Below are positions 7,188 through 16,364 of a stretch of DNA of 64,000 nucleotides, piece by piece. How positions within the stretch are numbered: position 1 is the first letter of the stretch; each line of letters opens with the position of its first letter. This DNA is from Caulobacter sp. S45 (GTDB lineage: Bacteria > Pseudomonadota > Alphaproteobacteria > Caulobacterales > Caulobacteraceae). The stretch spans positions 1,420,127 to 1,484,126 of the forward strand of contig NZ_LMUL01000014.1 of NCBI RefSeq assembly GCF_009765965.1. The letters are read 5' to 3'. Both the position numbers and the translations under genes were made by a program. The notes under the pieces are model-generated. The model was not told where the DNA came from, made no database searches, and saw only the letters and a list, made by a program, of their open reading frames with translations.

Positions 7188-9149
7188 TCAACCGCCCGCG
7201 GGCAGGACCAGGGCCGGATCGACCGGACGGGCCTTCTCGGTGGGCTGAGGGGCGTATCGGACCTCGAAGTGCAGCAGCGGACGGTCCACCGCGCCGGTCT
7301 GGCCGACCTGACCGATCTCGTCGCCTTGGGCGACGCTATCCTTCATCCGCACCTCGATCCGGTTCAGGTGGGCGTACGCAGTGACCCACCCGCCCGCATG
7401 CTTGACCAAGACCAGGTTGCCGAAGCCGGGGATGGAGCTGCCGGCGTAGACCACCTCGCCGGCCGCCGCCGCCCGCACGCTATCGCCGGACTGGGCGGCG
7501 ATATCCACACCGTCGTTGTGCTGACCGGGCCCCCGGTCGCCGAAAGGCGCCAGAACGCTGCCCTTCAGCGGCCACACGAACCGGCCCCGGCCGGCGGCCG
7601 CGATCTCGGAGGGCGTCAGCGCTCCGCCGCCGGTTTCCGGCGCAGTTGGCCGCGCGCGGCCAAGGCTGGGGGCGTAGGTCCCCGACGAAGCGGAGGATGA
7701 GGGATAGGTCGGGCGGTAGGTCGGCGCATTCAGGGTCGCGACGGGCCCGGGAACCGTCGTCGCAGCTGTCGACGAGGGGCTGGGTGTGGAGGCGTAGGGG
7801 ACGACCGGCGGCGGGATGTCCGCGGTCTGGGCGACCGACGGAGAAGCGGGACGCGGCGCCGGCCGCAGGATGGCCGGCGGGGGATTGTAAGTGGCGGGTT
7901 CGCTGGCGTCGGCGGCGGCGGTATGGACAGGACGACCCCGACGGCCGCGGCTGGGCGTCGCTTCGGCGTTGGCCGCTGCATCCGCCGCGATCTCGGCGGC
8001 GGCCTCAGCGCGGGTGTTGACGTGAGGCTTGGCCTCGGCGCGGGCGCTTTCGTCGCGCGCCTGAGCCTGGGCCAGAGCCGCCCGCTCCCGCCGGGTCAGG
8101 TGATCGCCGCGACGCGCCTTGTGCAGGGCGGCGCGGATCACGCTGTCGGGCGCGGCCACGGGCGTGACCTCGGCGGCGGCGTGGCGACGAGCGCCCTGGT
8201 CCGAAGCAGTGGGCGGCAGTTCGATGGCCTGGCCGGGCTGCAGTTCGGCGGCGTGCCTCAGTCCATTCAGCTTGGCGACGGCCTCGGGGACCTGATCGAA
8301 GCGGTGGCTGATGGTGTAGAGGGTGTCGCCCTTCTGCACCTCGTAGCTGTAGCGATAGGGCGCCTTCAGCACCGTGCCGGCGTGGACGTGGCGGGGATGC
8401 TTGATGTCGTTGAGCTTGACCAGGGCGCTGGGCGAGACGTGCAGGCGCTTGGCCACGTCCGCCAGCTTCTCGCCGGGCCGCACGCTGGTTTGATAGGGGG
8501 TGTCGCCAGTCGCTGTCTCTTCGGACGACTTGGACTTGCGGCCATGACGGCGATGCGCGCTCTTCTTGTCATCGGCCGAGGTGTCGCTGTCTGCGGCCTT
8601 CGCGGCATGATGACGATGGTGGACGGCGGCGAGTTCTAAGCCTGACCCAGCCCCCTCGTCCGACCGCGTCTCCGCAAAATAGCGGGCGAAGGCGACGCCG
8701 GGGAGCATGTGCGCTTCGGCTTCGACCTCGGACTCCAGGTGCGGGCCGGCGGGCGCGGGCGGAGCGACCGAACCCGGCGGGGGCAGGTCGGAGCTATCCA
8801 CCGACGAACTCGGCACCGGGTGCATCCCATCGTCGTCGGAAGGCGGCGGCGGCGGGGTGGTCGCGCGGGGCGGATAGGTCGGAGCCGGAGGATTGACCCC
8901 GTCGCGCGGTCCGACCGCGGTCCCGGAGGCGCGGTCGGCGGCGTTTTGGGCGGCGTCCTGGGGGCTGACCGGATACCGCGGTTGCCAGGGTTTCAGGCCG
9001 CCGTCGCCCGGCCGCTCGTTGGCGTCGATCGGATAGCGCGGCGCGGCGGTGCAGGCCGCGGTTCCCGCCAGCAGCACGACCGCCAAGGTCAGACGGCCCC
9101 GGCGCGCGTGGCCGTTCGCGGCGACCGACTTTTCCCGACGGTTGGACAT
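7188..9149 (-). CDS. dipM: LysM/M23 (LytM) envelope protein, DipM-like
   Basis: 653 residues. The N terminus has a basic stretch and hydrophobic core ending LAGTAAC, so lipidation on Cys33 or type I cleavage is possible. A long Pro-rich linker follows, then two LysM repeats (about 219-263 and 268-312), a disordered Ala/Pro region, and a C-terminal M23 domain (about 525-650). The M23 domain keeps the zinc ligands in HNDGVD, AYAHLNR and LLHFEVR. In Caulobacter, DipM controls septal peptidoglycan hydrolases and lies in the same sec/pcm/surE neighbourhood. Caulobacter DipM is described with four LysM repeats, whereas I recognise only two. The start has GAGGT close upstream. Confidence 0.8.
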   Translation of the reverse strand: MSNRREKSVAANGHARRGRLTLAVVLLAGTAACTAAPRYPIDANERPGDGGLKPWQPRYPVSPQDAAQNAADRASGTAVGPRDGVNPPAPTYPPRATTPPPPPSDDDGMHPVPSSSVDSSDLPPPGSVAPPAPAGPHLESEVEAEAHMLPGVAFARYFAETRSDEGAGSGLELAAVHHRHHAAKAADSDTSADDKKSAHRRHGRKSKSSEETATGDTPYQTSVRPGEKLADVAKRLHVSPSALVKLNDIKHPRHVHAGTVLKAPYRYSYEVQKGDTLYTISHRFDQVPEAVAKLNGLRHAAELQPGQAIELPPTASDQGARRHAAAEVTPVAAPDSVIRAALHKARRGDHLTRRERAALAQAQARDESARAEAKPHVNTRAEAAAEIAADAAANAEATPSRGRRGRPVHTAAADASEPATYNPPPAILRPAPRPASPSVAQTADIPPPVVPYASTPSPSSTAATTVPGPVATLNAPTYRPTYPSSSASSGTYAPSLGRARPTAPETGGGALTPSEIAAAGRGRFVWPLKGSVLAPFGDRGPGQHNDGVDIAAQSGDSVRAAAAGEVVYAGSSIPGFGNLVLVKHAGGWVTAYAHLNRIEVRMKDSVAQGDEIGQVGQTGAVDRPLLHFEVRYAPQPTEKARPVDPALVLPAGG

Positions 9150-9221
9150 CTCTACCTCGCAATAATCGCGACTCGCCGGGAATTGTCGGTCGAGCCGTCG
9201 GAAAGGGCTACCCCCGTCCGC

Positions 9222-9881
9222 TCACAGTTCCCGCGCCACGCCGCTCAGCAGGGGCACGAAACGCACTTCGCCTAGCTCTTCTTTCACGAAGGCGCCCTTG
9301 GCGTCGCCCACATAGCGCAAAAGAGTCTGCACGGGACCGCGACCCACCGGCGCAACCAGGACGCCATTGGGTTTCAACTGGGCCAGCAGCTTGCGCGGCT
9401 CCTCGGGGGCGGCGGCGGTGACCAGGATGCGGTCGAACGGCGCCTGCTCGCGCCAGCCCTCCCCGCCATCGCCGAAGCGGCTGATCACGTTGAGCAAGCC
9501 CAGGTGCTTCAACCGCGCCTCCGCCTCGCCCAGCAGGGTGCGGTAGCGCTCCACCGTGTAGACGTAGCGGGCGATGCGGGCCAGCACGGCGGTCTGGTAG
9601 CCGCTGCCGGTGCCGATCTCCAGCACCCGGTGGCGGGGCTTCAAGTGCAGCGCCTGGGTCATCAGGCCCACGATCAGGGGCTGGCTGATGGTCTGGCCGC
9701 AGGCGATGGGCAGGGCGCTATCCTCCCAGGCCCGCTCCTGGAACAGGTTGGGCACGAACAGGTCGCGCGGCGTCTGTTCGATCGCCGCCAGCACGGCCGC
9801 CTCGGTCACCCCACCCGAGCGCAGGCCCAGGACCAGCTTGGCCAGGCGCGTGTCCGAACGATCCTGCGGGGTGTCGCTCAC
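9222..9881 (-). CDS. pcm: Protein-L-isoaspartate O-methyltransferase
   Basis: 219 residues from a GTG at 9881, four bases after the surE stop. A start at 9932 would overlap surE by 47 bp and add a non-conserved leader. The SAM-binding motif RVLEIGTGSGYQTAVLAR and the family segment AWEDSALPIACGQTISQP are intact. The enzyme methylates isoaspartyl residues in aged proteins so that they can revert. The surE-pcm pairing is widespread in proteobacteria and supports joint transcription. Confidence 0.93.
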   Translation of the reverse strand: MSDTPQDRSDTRLAKLVLGLRSGGVTEAAVLAAIEQTPRDLFVPNLFQERAWEDSALPIACGQTISQPLIVGLMTQALHLKPRHRVLEIGTGSGYQTAVLARIARYVYTVERYRTLLGEAEARLKHLGLLNVISRFGDGGEGWREQAPFDRILVTAAAPEEPRKLLAQLKPNGVLVAPVGRGPVQTLLRYVGDAKGAFVKEELGEVRFVPLLSGVAREL

Positions 9882-9885
9882 GGGC

Positions 9886-10680
9886 TCAGGCCGCGCCGTG
9901 GAATACGGGGACCGTGCCGCCGAGTTGGCCACGCAGGTCGTGCACGGTCTCGCGGTGGGTCAGGTCGATATGCAGCGGCGTAACCGATATCCGCCGGCTC
10001 TTGATCGCGTGCACGTCGGTGCCGGCCGCGGGCTCCGAGGAGCGGCCGCGATAGGCCATCCAGTAGTAGTCGCGGCCGCGCAGGTCGGTGCGCTTCTCGA
10101 AGTGCAGCGGATGCTCGTCGCGAACGCCCTGGACCGTCACCTCGACCCCCTCGACCTCGTCGGGCAGGCAGGCCGGGAAGTTCAGGTTCATCACCACCTT
10201 GGCGGGCCAGCCGATCTCCACCAGGCGCGCGATCAGGCCGGGGGCATGGTGCTCGGCGGTCTCGAAATGGCTGGTGCGGGCGTCCTGGAAGCGGGTCAGC
10301 GCCTGGGACAGGGCGATGGACGGCACGCCCAGCGCCATGCCCTGCAGCGCGCCGGCCACGGTGCCCGAGAAGGTGACGTCCTCACCCATGTTCTGGCCCC
10401 GGTTGACGCCCGACAGCACCAGGTCCGGCGCCTTGTCGACCATCATCTCCTGGATCGCCAGCATCACGCAGTCGGTCGGCGTGCCGGACACCGCGAAGGT
10501 CTGGGTGTCGAGCTGGCGCACGCGCACCGGCTCGGTCAGGGTCAGCCTGCGGCTGGCGCCGGACTGCTCGATCTCGGGCGCGCAGATCCATACGTCGTCG
10601 GACAGCTGGCGGGCCACGCGGACCAGGGTCTGCAGGCCCTCGGCCGCGATACCGTCGTCGTTGGTCAGCAGAATGCGCAT
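9886..10680 (-). CDS. surE: 5'/3'-nucleotidase SurE
   Basis: 264 residues. The N-terminal MRILLTNDDG carries the metal-binding Asp pair, the SGASRRLTLTEP loop follows, and NRGQNMG provides the phosphate-site Asn. SurE hydrolyses nucleoside monophosphates and is linked to stationary-phase survival. It starts 34 nt downstream of serS and is closely followed by pcm, so serS-surE-pcm probably form one transcript. Confidence 0.95.
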   Translation of the reverse strand: MRILLTNDDGIAAEGLQTLVRVARQLSDDVWICAPEIEQSGASRRLTLTEPVRVRQLDTQTFAVSGTPTDCVMLAIQEMMVDKAPDLVLSGVNRGQNMGEDVTFSGTVAGALQGMALGVPSIALSQALTRFQDARTSHFETAEHHAPGLIARLVEIGWPAKVVMNLNFPACLPDEVEGVEVTVQGVRDEHPLHFEKRTDLRGRDYYWMAYRGRSSEPAAGTDVHAIKSRRISVTPLHIDLTHRETVHDLRGQLGGTVPVFHGAA

Positions 10681-10714
10681 CGGGGCCTCGCCTTGCGGTG
10701 GGTCGGCGAGAGCC

Positions 10715-11995
10715 TCATTGAGCGCCCCCGATGTGGGTCATGCCGCCAAGGTAAGGGCGGAGCGCTTCGGGGACGGCGATGCGGCCGCCCTCGTCCTGGT
10801 AGTTCTCCAGCACCGCGACCAGGGTGCGCCCGACCGCCAGCCCCGACCCGTTCAGGGTATGGGGAAAGCGCGTGCCCTTCTCGCCGGCCTTCTTGATCCG
10901 CGCGTCCATGCGACGGGCCTGGAAGTCGCCGCAGTTCGAACAGGAGCTGATCTCGCGATAGGTGTCCTGGGACGGTAGCCAGACCTCCAGATCGTAGGTC
11001 TTGCGGGCCGAGAAGCCCATGTCGCCGGTGCACAGCAGCATGGTGCGGAACGGCAGCTCCAGCCGTTTCAGCACCTCTTCGGCGCAGTCGACCATGCGGT
11101 CGTGCTCGGCGGCGGACTGTTCGGGCGTGGTGATGGAAACCAACTCGCACTTGGTGAACTGGTGCTGGCGGATCATGCCCCGCGTATCGCGCCCCGACGC
11201 CCCGGCCTCGGAACGGAAGCAGGGGGTCAGCGCGGTGAGGCGCAGGGGGAGTTCCTCTTCCGAGGTGATCTGCTCGCGGATCAGGTTGGTGAGCGAGACC
11301 TCGGCGGTGGGGATGAGGAAGAAGCCTTCCTTGGTCTGGAACAGGTCCTCCTCGAACTTCGGGAGTTGGCTCGTGCCGAACAGCGCTTGATCGCGCACCA
11401 TCAGCGGCGGGGACACCTCCTGATAGCCGTGCGTGCTGGTCTGCAGGTCGAGCATGAACTGGCCGAGCGCGCGTTCCAGCCGGGCGAGCTGGCCCTTGAG
11501 CACCACGAAGCGGGCGCCCGACATCCGCGAGGCGGCCTCGAAGTCCATCAGGCCCATGGCTTCGCCCAGCGCCACATGGTCCTGCGGCTTAGCGATGGCG
11601 GCGGGCGTTCCCCAGCGGCGCGTTTCGACATTGCCGTGCTCGTCGGCGCCCGGGGGCACGTCGTCGGCCGGCACATTGGGGATGGCGGCGAGCAGGTCGT
11701 GCAGGGCCTTGGCGGCTGTGGCCTCTTCCTCGGTCTGGCGGGCGAGTTCGCCCTTCAGCGCCTCGACCTCCGCCATCAGCTCGGCGGCGCGAGTCTCGTC
11801 CTTCTTGGCCTTGGCCGCGCCGATCAGCTTGGAGCTCTCGTTGCGCTTGGACTGGACGGCCTGGAAGGCGGTCTGGGCGGCGCGCAGGCGCTGGTCGGCC
11901 TCAAGGATCGCCGGCGTCTGGGGCGATAGCCCGCGAGCGGCCCAGCCACGGTCGAAGGCTGAGGGGTCGTCGCGGATGGCCTTGACGTCGAACAT
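10715..11995 (-). CDS. serS: Seryl-tRNA synthetase
   Basis: 426 residues, start at [15 protein letters not shown]. The N-terminal arm (about 25-110) is the tRNA-binding antiparallel coiled coil. The class II core follows with motif 2 ([22 protein letters not shown]) and motif 3 ([11 protein letters not shown]). It charges tRNA-Ser in the cytoplasm. It contrasts with the SerRS-like paralogue at 47497-48411, which lacks the coiled-coil arm. A 107-nt gap separates it from tatC. Confidence 0.96.
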   Translation of the reverse strand: MFDVKAIRDDPSAFDRGWAARGLSPQTPAILEADQRLRAAQTAFQAVQSKRNESSKLIGAAKAKKDETRAAELMAEVEALKGELARQTEEEATAAKALHDLLAAIPNVPADDVPPGADEHGNVETRRWGTPAAIAKPQDHVALGEAMGLMDFEAASRMSGARFVVLKGQLARLERALGQFMLDLQTSTHGYQEVSPPLMVRDQALFGTSQLPKFEEDLFQTKEGFFLIPTAEVSLTNLIREQITSEEELPLRLTALTPCFRSEAGASGRDTRGMIRQHQFTKCELVSITTPEQSAAEHDRMVDCAEEVLKRLELPFRTMLLCTGDMGFSARKTYDLEVWLPSQDTYREISSCSNCGDFQARRMDARIKKAGEKGTRFPHTLNGSGLAVGRTLVAVLENYQDEGGRIAVPEALRPYLGGMTHIGGAQ

Positions 11996-12102
11996 TCCGG
12001 GCAGACTCAGGGAAGGCGATGCGGAAGCAGCTTGTTTAAGGGCGCCCGCGCCGCAGGGGAAGCGCGCGTCGTCGATCTTGCGTCCCGCACGCGCAATAAG
12101 CC

Positions 12103-13002
12103 CTAGACCGGGCTGCCGCCGCCGGCCTCTTCCAGGTCGCGCGCCTCGTCCTCGCGGTCGCGGCGCAGCCCGATCAGGCGTACGCACCAGATGCTGATCT
12201 CGTAGAGACCGTAGATCGGGATCGCCAACAGGCACTGGCTGAGCGGATCGGGAGGGGTGACGATCGCCGCCAGGAACACGATGCCGACGATGGCGTAGCG
12301 CCGGCCCTTGGCCAGCATCGGCGCATTGACCAGCCCCGCCATCCCCGCCAGCGACAGCACCACCGGCAATTGGAAGCACAGGCCGAACGCCAGCAGCAGG
12401 TGAGTCACCAGCGTCAGATAGTCCGACACCTTGGGCAGCAGCTCGACCTGGACATCGGGGCTGACGATCTGCTGGGACAGCGAGAACCAGAGCACGAACG
12501 GCAGCATGATGAAGTAGACCAGCGCCGCCCCCATCAGGAACAGCACCGGCGCCGCCAGCAGGAAGGGCAGGAAGGCCGCGCGCTCGCGCCGGTACAGGCC
12601 GGGCGCCACGAAGCGGTAGAGCTGGAAGGCCAGCACCGGGAAACAGATCACGATGGCCCCGAAGCCGGCCAGCTTCATCTTGGTGAAGAAGAACTCCAGC
12701 GGCGCTGTGAACACCAGCTTGAGGTTCTGGCCGTGGGTGTTGACCGGGTGGATGCCAGTGACCGCGAACAGCAGGTCGAACGGGCCGTGATGGCCGCCGT
12801 GCTTCTGCTGCGCCAGCAGGGCCCCGGCCATCTCGAACGGCCGCAGCAGCAGCAGGTAGATGTTGCCGGAATAGATGAAGCAGAAGCCGAACCCGATCAC
12901 CAGGACGGCGCAGCACACGATCAGCCGGCGGCGCAGCTCGACTAGGTGTTCGAGAAGCGGCGCGCGGGAGTCCTCGATCTCGCTGTCGTCGTCACGCTTC
13001 AC
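12103..13002 (-). CDS. tatC: Sec-independent protein translocase TatC
   Basis: 299 residues with six membrane helices. The N terminus has the conserved [12 protein letters not shown], needed for twin-arginine signal recognition, and the later [21 protein letters not shown] is a TatC signature. A cytoplasmic acidic tail follows the last helix. The start codon overlaps the tatB stop by 4 bp (ATGA), so translation is coupled. TatC and TatB recognise folded substrates and recruit TatA for transport. Confidence 0.96.
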   Translation of the reverse strand: MKRDDDSEIEDSRAPLLEHLVELRRRLIVCCAVLVIGFGFCFIYSGNIYLLLLRPFEMAGALLAQQKHGGHHGPFDLLFAVTGIHPVNTHGQNLKLVFTAPLEFFFTKMKLAGFGAIVICFPVLAFQLYRFVAPGLYRRERAAFLPFLLAAPVLFLMGAALVYFIMLPFVLWFSLSQQIVSPDVQVELLPKVSDYLTLVTHLLLAFGLCFQLPVVLSLAGMAGLVNAPMLAKGRRYAIVGIVFLAAIVTPPDPLSQCLLAIPIYGLYEISIWCVRLIGLRRDREDEARDLEEAGGGSPV

Positions 13003-13538
13003 CCAGCGTGCTCCCGCGAGGGGGATGGAGCGGCGGACTGTTCAACGTGATCGGACCCATGAGGCGAGGGTTCGGTCTCCGGCTCCAGCCCCTCGGGGGC
13101 GGCGTCGGGGGGAACCGGGAGGACGGATTCGGAAGCGATAGGGTGGTGCGCAGCGCCCTCGGCCGACGGCAGGGCGGCGGGCGGCGCGTCGGGGCCGGGC
13201 GCGATCTCGCCCTCGCGGGCGCCGAAGCCCGATGGGGCCGGCGCACCAAGCTCGCGATGCAGGCTCTCGAAATGGCTGTCGATGTCCTTGAGGTCCTGGC
13301 GGATCGGTTGGGTGTAGTCGCCGCGACGCAGCGCATCCACTTCCCGGCGAAGCTCGTCCAGCTCGGACTGGCGGGCCAGTTCCTCGAAGCTGGAGCGGAA
13401 CTCGGCGGCTAGGCCACGGACCTTGGCCATGAACTGGCCGACCTTGCGCAGCAGCACCGGCAGGTCTTTGGGCCCGACGACGATCAGCGCGACGGCGGCC
13501 AGGAAAATCAGTTCGGTGGCGCCGGTTTCCGGCAACAT
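12999..13538 (-). CDS. tatB: Sec-independent protein translocase TatB
   Basis: 179 residues. A short N-terminal helix (ELIFLAAVALIVVGPKDLP) leads into the amphipathic helix with KVGQFMAKVRGLAAEFRSSF, which distinguishes TatB from TatA, then a long Pro/Ala/Glu-rich disordered tail. Its stop overlaps the tatC start. It lies 54 bp after tatA. Confidence 0.92.
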   Translation of the reverse strand: MLPETGATELIFLAAVALIVVGPKDLPVLLRKVGQFMAKVRGLAAEFRSSFEELARQSELDELRREVDALRRGDYTQPIRQDLKDIDSHFESLHRELGAPAPSGFGAREGEIAPGPDAPPAALPSAEGAAHHPIASESVLPVPPDAAPEGLEPETEPSPHGSDHVEQSAAPSPSREHAG

Positions 13539-13592
13539 AGGCTCAGACCCGGATCAGGAAACGGCCGGCGTCGGCCGCCGGCGCTAGGAAAT

Positions 13593-13835
13593 TCAGCGGC
13601 GAGCGTCTTCGGCTTCGCGCTGGTCGACGGAGGGCTCGACCCTTGGGCCGACCACCTGGGGCGAGACCTTGGTCCCGGCCGGCGGCTCGTCCTCGGTCTT
13701 CAGGCCTTCCTTGAAGGCTTTGATGCCCTTGGCGGCGTCGCCCATGATGGACGACAGCTTGCCGCGACCACCGAACAGGACGGCGGCCACGACCAGGACG
13801 ATAATCCAGTGGATCGGGCTCATAGCGCCAATCAT
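13593..13835 (-). CDS. tatA: Twin-arginine translocase TatA
   Basis: 80 residues. The first ATG (13835) is preferred over the ATG four codons later because GGAG lies 7 nt before it. The helix [19 protein letters not shown] and amphipathic [15 protein letters not shown] are the TatA signature; the polar tail is variable. TatA oligomers form the transport pore. It is first in the tatABC operon. In Caulobacter the genes upstream of tatA are scpAB/nagZ, but here there is a small unknown gene and a DUF2059 gene. Confidence 0.94.
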   Translation of the reverse strand: MIGAMSPIHWIIVLVVAAVLFGGRGKLSSIMGDAAKGIKAFKEGLKTEDEPPAGTKVSPQVVGPRVEPSVDQREAEDARR

Positions 13836-13945
13836 GGCTCAACTCCGGAAAGCGGGCGGCGCGGGCCGCTCGAATGTCGAACGTTCAATATAGGGCCTTG
13901 AACGCCGACGCGCCAATAAACCGCCCTATAGCAATAATCACGTGG

Positions 13946-14098
13946 TCACGTCTGCGGCTTGTCCGGCGGCTCGCGTGGCGAAGGGTCGCGCGTGGCCTCC
14001 TGCTCGGAGGACGGCGGAGACGCCGCGGCCTTACGCCGACGCAGGTTGGCCCGCAGCGCCTGGGCCAGCCGCTCCGCCTTGGCGCCGTCCCCGGCCAA
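13946..14098 (-). CDS. Small basic protein, 50 residues, function unknown
   Basis: A short frame from a TTG at 14098 (upstream GAGGCGAGG) to a TGA at 13946, starting 10 nt after the DUF2059 stop. The product begins MAGDGAKAERLAQALRANLR and continues RRKAAASPP, then an acidic/Pro-rich tail. An amphipathic helix of the type ERLAxALRxNLRRRK occurs in small alphaproteobacterial proteins of unknown function. That match, the spacing and the ribosome site support a real gene; length and rare start keep confidence moderate. Confidence 0.5.
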   Translation of the reverse strand: MAGDGAKAERLAQALRANLRRRKAAASPPSSEQEATRDPSPREPPDKPQT

Positions 14099-14108
14099 GT
14101 CCCTCGCC

Positions 14109-14735
14109 TCAGCCAGCCGGATGGGCGGCGGCGAGGTGGGCGGCCACGGCCTCCAGGCCCTTGCGCTCCCGGGACGAGCATTTCACCCGGCTGCAGTAGC
14201 TGTCCTCGATCCCCGCCAGGACCTGCGGCAGGTAGGTGACGATGGCGGCGTTGGACTGCTGGGTCACCGCCGGCATCTTGAGCAGCACCACCCGCCCGGT
14301 CGGCGACTGGTAGAAGGCCAGCATGTCCTGCAGCTGGGCTTCGGTGAAGGTGTGGGCCATGGCGGAAACGCTGGTGTCGATCACCTGGGGCATGACGCTG
14401 TTCATGCCGTCGCCCACCGCCGCCACGATGGCCTTGGCGCGGGCCTCGCTGCGGTCGTCCATCATGTTGGCGAACTGCAGGCTCATGGCCGTGGTCATGC
14501 TGCGCACGCTGGTCCCCATGGTCTGGGCGCCGATCAGGTCGTAGATCTGGCGCGCCAGCGCCTGTCGCTTGGGATCGATGCGCACCACGGGACCGTCGAC
14601 GATGGGCGCGGTCAGCGAGGCCGCTTCCGGCGGCGCCGGGCGGGCGGTGGAGACCACGCCCTGGGCCAGGGCGGGAGAGGTCAGGAACGCCCCAAGGACG
14701 GCGGCGGCGAGCAGGGCGGGAGCGGAGGGACGCAT
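14109..14735 (-). CDS. DUF2059 domain-containing exported protein
   Basis: 208 residues with a clear signal peptide (core LLAAAVLGAFLTSPALA, cut after ALA). The C-terminal half has the DUF2059 pattern with FTEAQLQDMLAFYQSPTGR (about 131-149), the most conserved part of that family. Two Cys near the C terminus (SYCSRVKCSS) may form a disulfide in the periplasm. Function is unknown. It stands 40 bp after an amidohydrolase gene on the same strand and just before the 50-residue gene. Confidence 0.82.
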   Translation of the reverse strand: MRPSAPALLAAAVLGAFLTSPALAQGVVSTARPAPPEAASLTAPIVDGPVVRIDPKRQALARQIYDLIGAQTMGTSVRSMTTAMSLQFANMMDDRSEARAKAIVAAVGDGMNSVMPQVIDTSVSAMAHTFTEAQLQDMLAFYQSPTGRVVLLKMPAVTQQSNAAIVTYLPQVLAGIEDSYCSRVKCSSRERKGLEAVAAHLAAAHPAG

Positions 14736-14775
14736 ACTGCGGCTTTCGATAGGATTGGGGCCAGGCTTGCGCCGC

Positions 14776-16107
14776 CTAGGGCGTTTCGCCGGCCGCGCCC
14801 TTGTACACCACGCCCCCCTTCATCACGAAATCGACATGTTCCAACACCTCGACCTGTTTCAGAGGGTCGGTGGGGACCGCGACCAGGTCGGCGTAGCAGC
14901 CGACGGACACACAGCCCACCCTGCCCTGCAGCCCCATCAGGTCGGCGCCCGACGTGGTGGCGGCGCGGATCGCCTGCATCGGGGTCATGCCGTACTTGAC
15001 CATGTAGTGGAACTGGCGCGCGTTATCGCCGTGGGGATAGACGCCCGCGTCGGTGGCGAAGGCCATCTTGGCGCCCGCCCTCACCGCCTTGGTGAAATTG
15101 TCGCGCTGGGTCTGGCCGACCAGGTGCTCCTTGGCCAGCGAGGCCGGCTCGATGCCGACCTTGGGGCCTTCCGCCATGATGTAGTCGTCGTTGTAGATGT
15201 CGAAGTCGAGATAGGTCCCGCGCGCCTTGGCCAGCGCGATCCCCTCGTCGTCGATGAAGCTGCAATGCTCGATGGAGTCCGCCCCGGCGCGGATGGCGGC
15301 CTTGATCCCGTCGGTCCCGTGGGCGTGGACGGCGACCTTGCGGCCCCACAGGTGGGCCTCGGTGACGATGGCGTCCATCTCCTCCTGGGACAATTGCTGG
15401 CCGCCGACCGAATCGCCGTGGCTGAGCACCCCGCCGGTGGCCATGAACTTGATCAGGTCCGCACCGTACTTGAAGTTGCGCCGCACCTTGGCCCGCGCCT
15501 CCCAGGGACCGTTGGCCACGCCGTCGCTCTCGTAGTTGAACTCCTCGGGCAGCAGGTTCTCGTCGGCATGGCCGCCGGTAGCGCCGATCGGCGGCCCGGA
15601 GACCTGCATCCGCGGCCCGTCGACCTCGCCGGCCGTGATCGCGTCGCGCAGGGCCACGTCGGTAAAGTGGCTGGCGCCGACGTTGCGCACGGTGGTGAAG
15701 CCCGCCATCAGCGTCTTGCGCGCATTGTGCACCCCGTCGATCGCCTGGCGGGGGATCGAGATGGTCAGGGCCTTGGGACCGGCGTCCTCGGCGTTGAAGG
15801 TCAGGTGCACGTGCACATCGATCAGCCCCGGCAGCACCGTCTCGCGCGACAGGTCCACCACCTTGGCGCCGGGCGGCGGCGTGGCGACGCCAACCGAGAC
15901 AATTCGTCCGTCGCGGATCAGTAGGCCCACGTTCTCCGAAACCCTGCCGCTGGCGGGATCGATCAGGCGACCGGCGCGGACATAGACCGTCTGGCCTTGC
16001 GGGGCCTGGCCCTGCGGCCCCTGGGCCATCGCCGTCGCGGCCCCGAGAACCAGAGCGGCACCGGCCGCCGTCAGCGCGGCGACCGCGTGCATCTTCCGTC
16101 CACTCAT
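14776..16107 (-). CDS. Metal-dependent amidohydrolase, secreted (imidazolonepropionase-like)
   Basis: 443 residues. The start at 16107 is favoured by a GGGGGAAG ribosome site and gives a signal peptide ending ATAMAQG. The TIM-barrel amidohydrolase motifs are present in order: HVHL at strand 1, the GADLIKFMATGG Lys that bridges the metals in the family, VHAHGTDG, SIEHCSF, and FATDAG with the catalytic Asp. Members act as dipeptidases, prolidases or lactonases on exported substrates; which one cannot be decided here. It appears to be a single-gene unit. Confidence 0.85.
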   Translation of the reverse strand: MSGRKMHAVAALTAAGAALVLGAATAMAQGPQGQAPQGQTVYVRAGRLIDPASGRVSENVGLLIRDGRIVSVGVATPPPGAKVVDLSRETVLPGLIDVHVHLTFNAEDAGPKALTISIPRQAIDGVHNARKTLMAGFTTVRNVGASHFTDVALRDAITAGEVDGPRMQVSGPPIGATGGHADENLLPEEFNYESDGVANGPWEARAKVRRNFKYGADLIKFMATGGVLSHGDSVGGQQLSQEEMDAIVTEAHLWGRKVAVHAHGTDGIKAAIRAGADSIEHCSFIDDEGIALAKARGTYLDFDIYNDDYIMAEGPKVGIEPASLAKEHLVGQTQRDNFTKAVRAGAKMAFATDAGVYPHGDNARQFHYMVKYGMTPMQAIRAATTSGADLMGLQGRVGCVSVGCYADLVAVPTDPLKQVEVLEHVDFVMKGGVVYKGAAGETP

Positions 16108-16214
16108 CGAATCTTCCCCCAGGGCGACACGCAGATCAGCGCCTTTCGGTGCGCGGCTCAAGCGCCCTTCGTCGACACGCATCAGATTTCCGCTTCCCCT
16201 CTCGCGCGGCTTTG

Positions 16215-16222
16215 GCTATAGC
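16215..16222 (+). promoter_or_regulatory. Possible -10 element of tRNA-Thr
   Basis: GCTATAGC lies 11 nt before the tRNA 5' end and resembles the Caulobacter housekeeping -10 (GCTANAWC). I find no good -35 at the expected distance. Confidence 0.35.
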
Positions 16223-16233
16223 GCCCGCTCCCC

Positions 16234-16308
<75 letters not shown>

Positions 16309-16331
16309 TTCTTCAAAACTCGATAGACCAA

Positions 16332-16344
16332 CCCCCTCCGGGGG
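16332..16344. terminator. Small GC hairpin between tRNA-Thr and the enoyl-CoA hydratase gene
   Basis: CCCCC-TCC-GGGGG, a five-pair stem in the 56-bp convergent gap. It has no clear T run on the plus strand, so this is only a possible terminator. Confidence 0.3.
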
Positions 16345-16364
16345 CAGCACGCCAAGCCGTAGGG

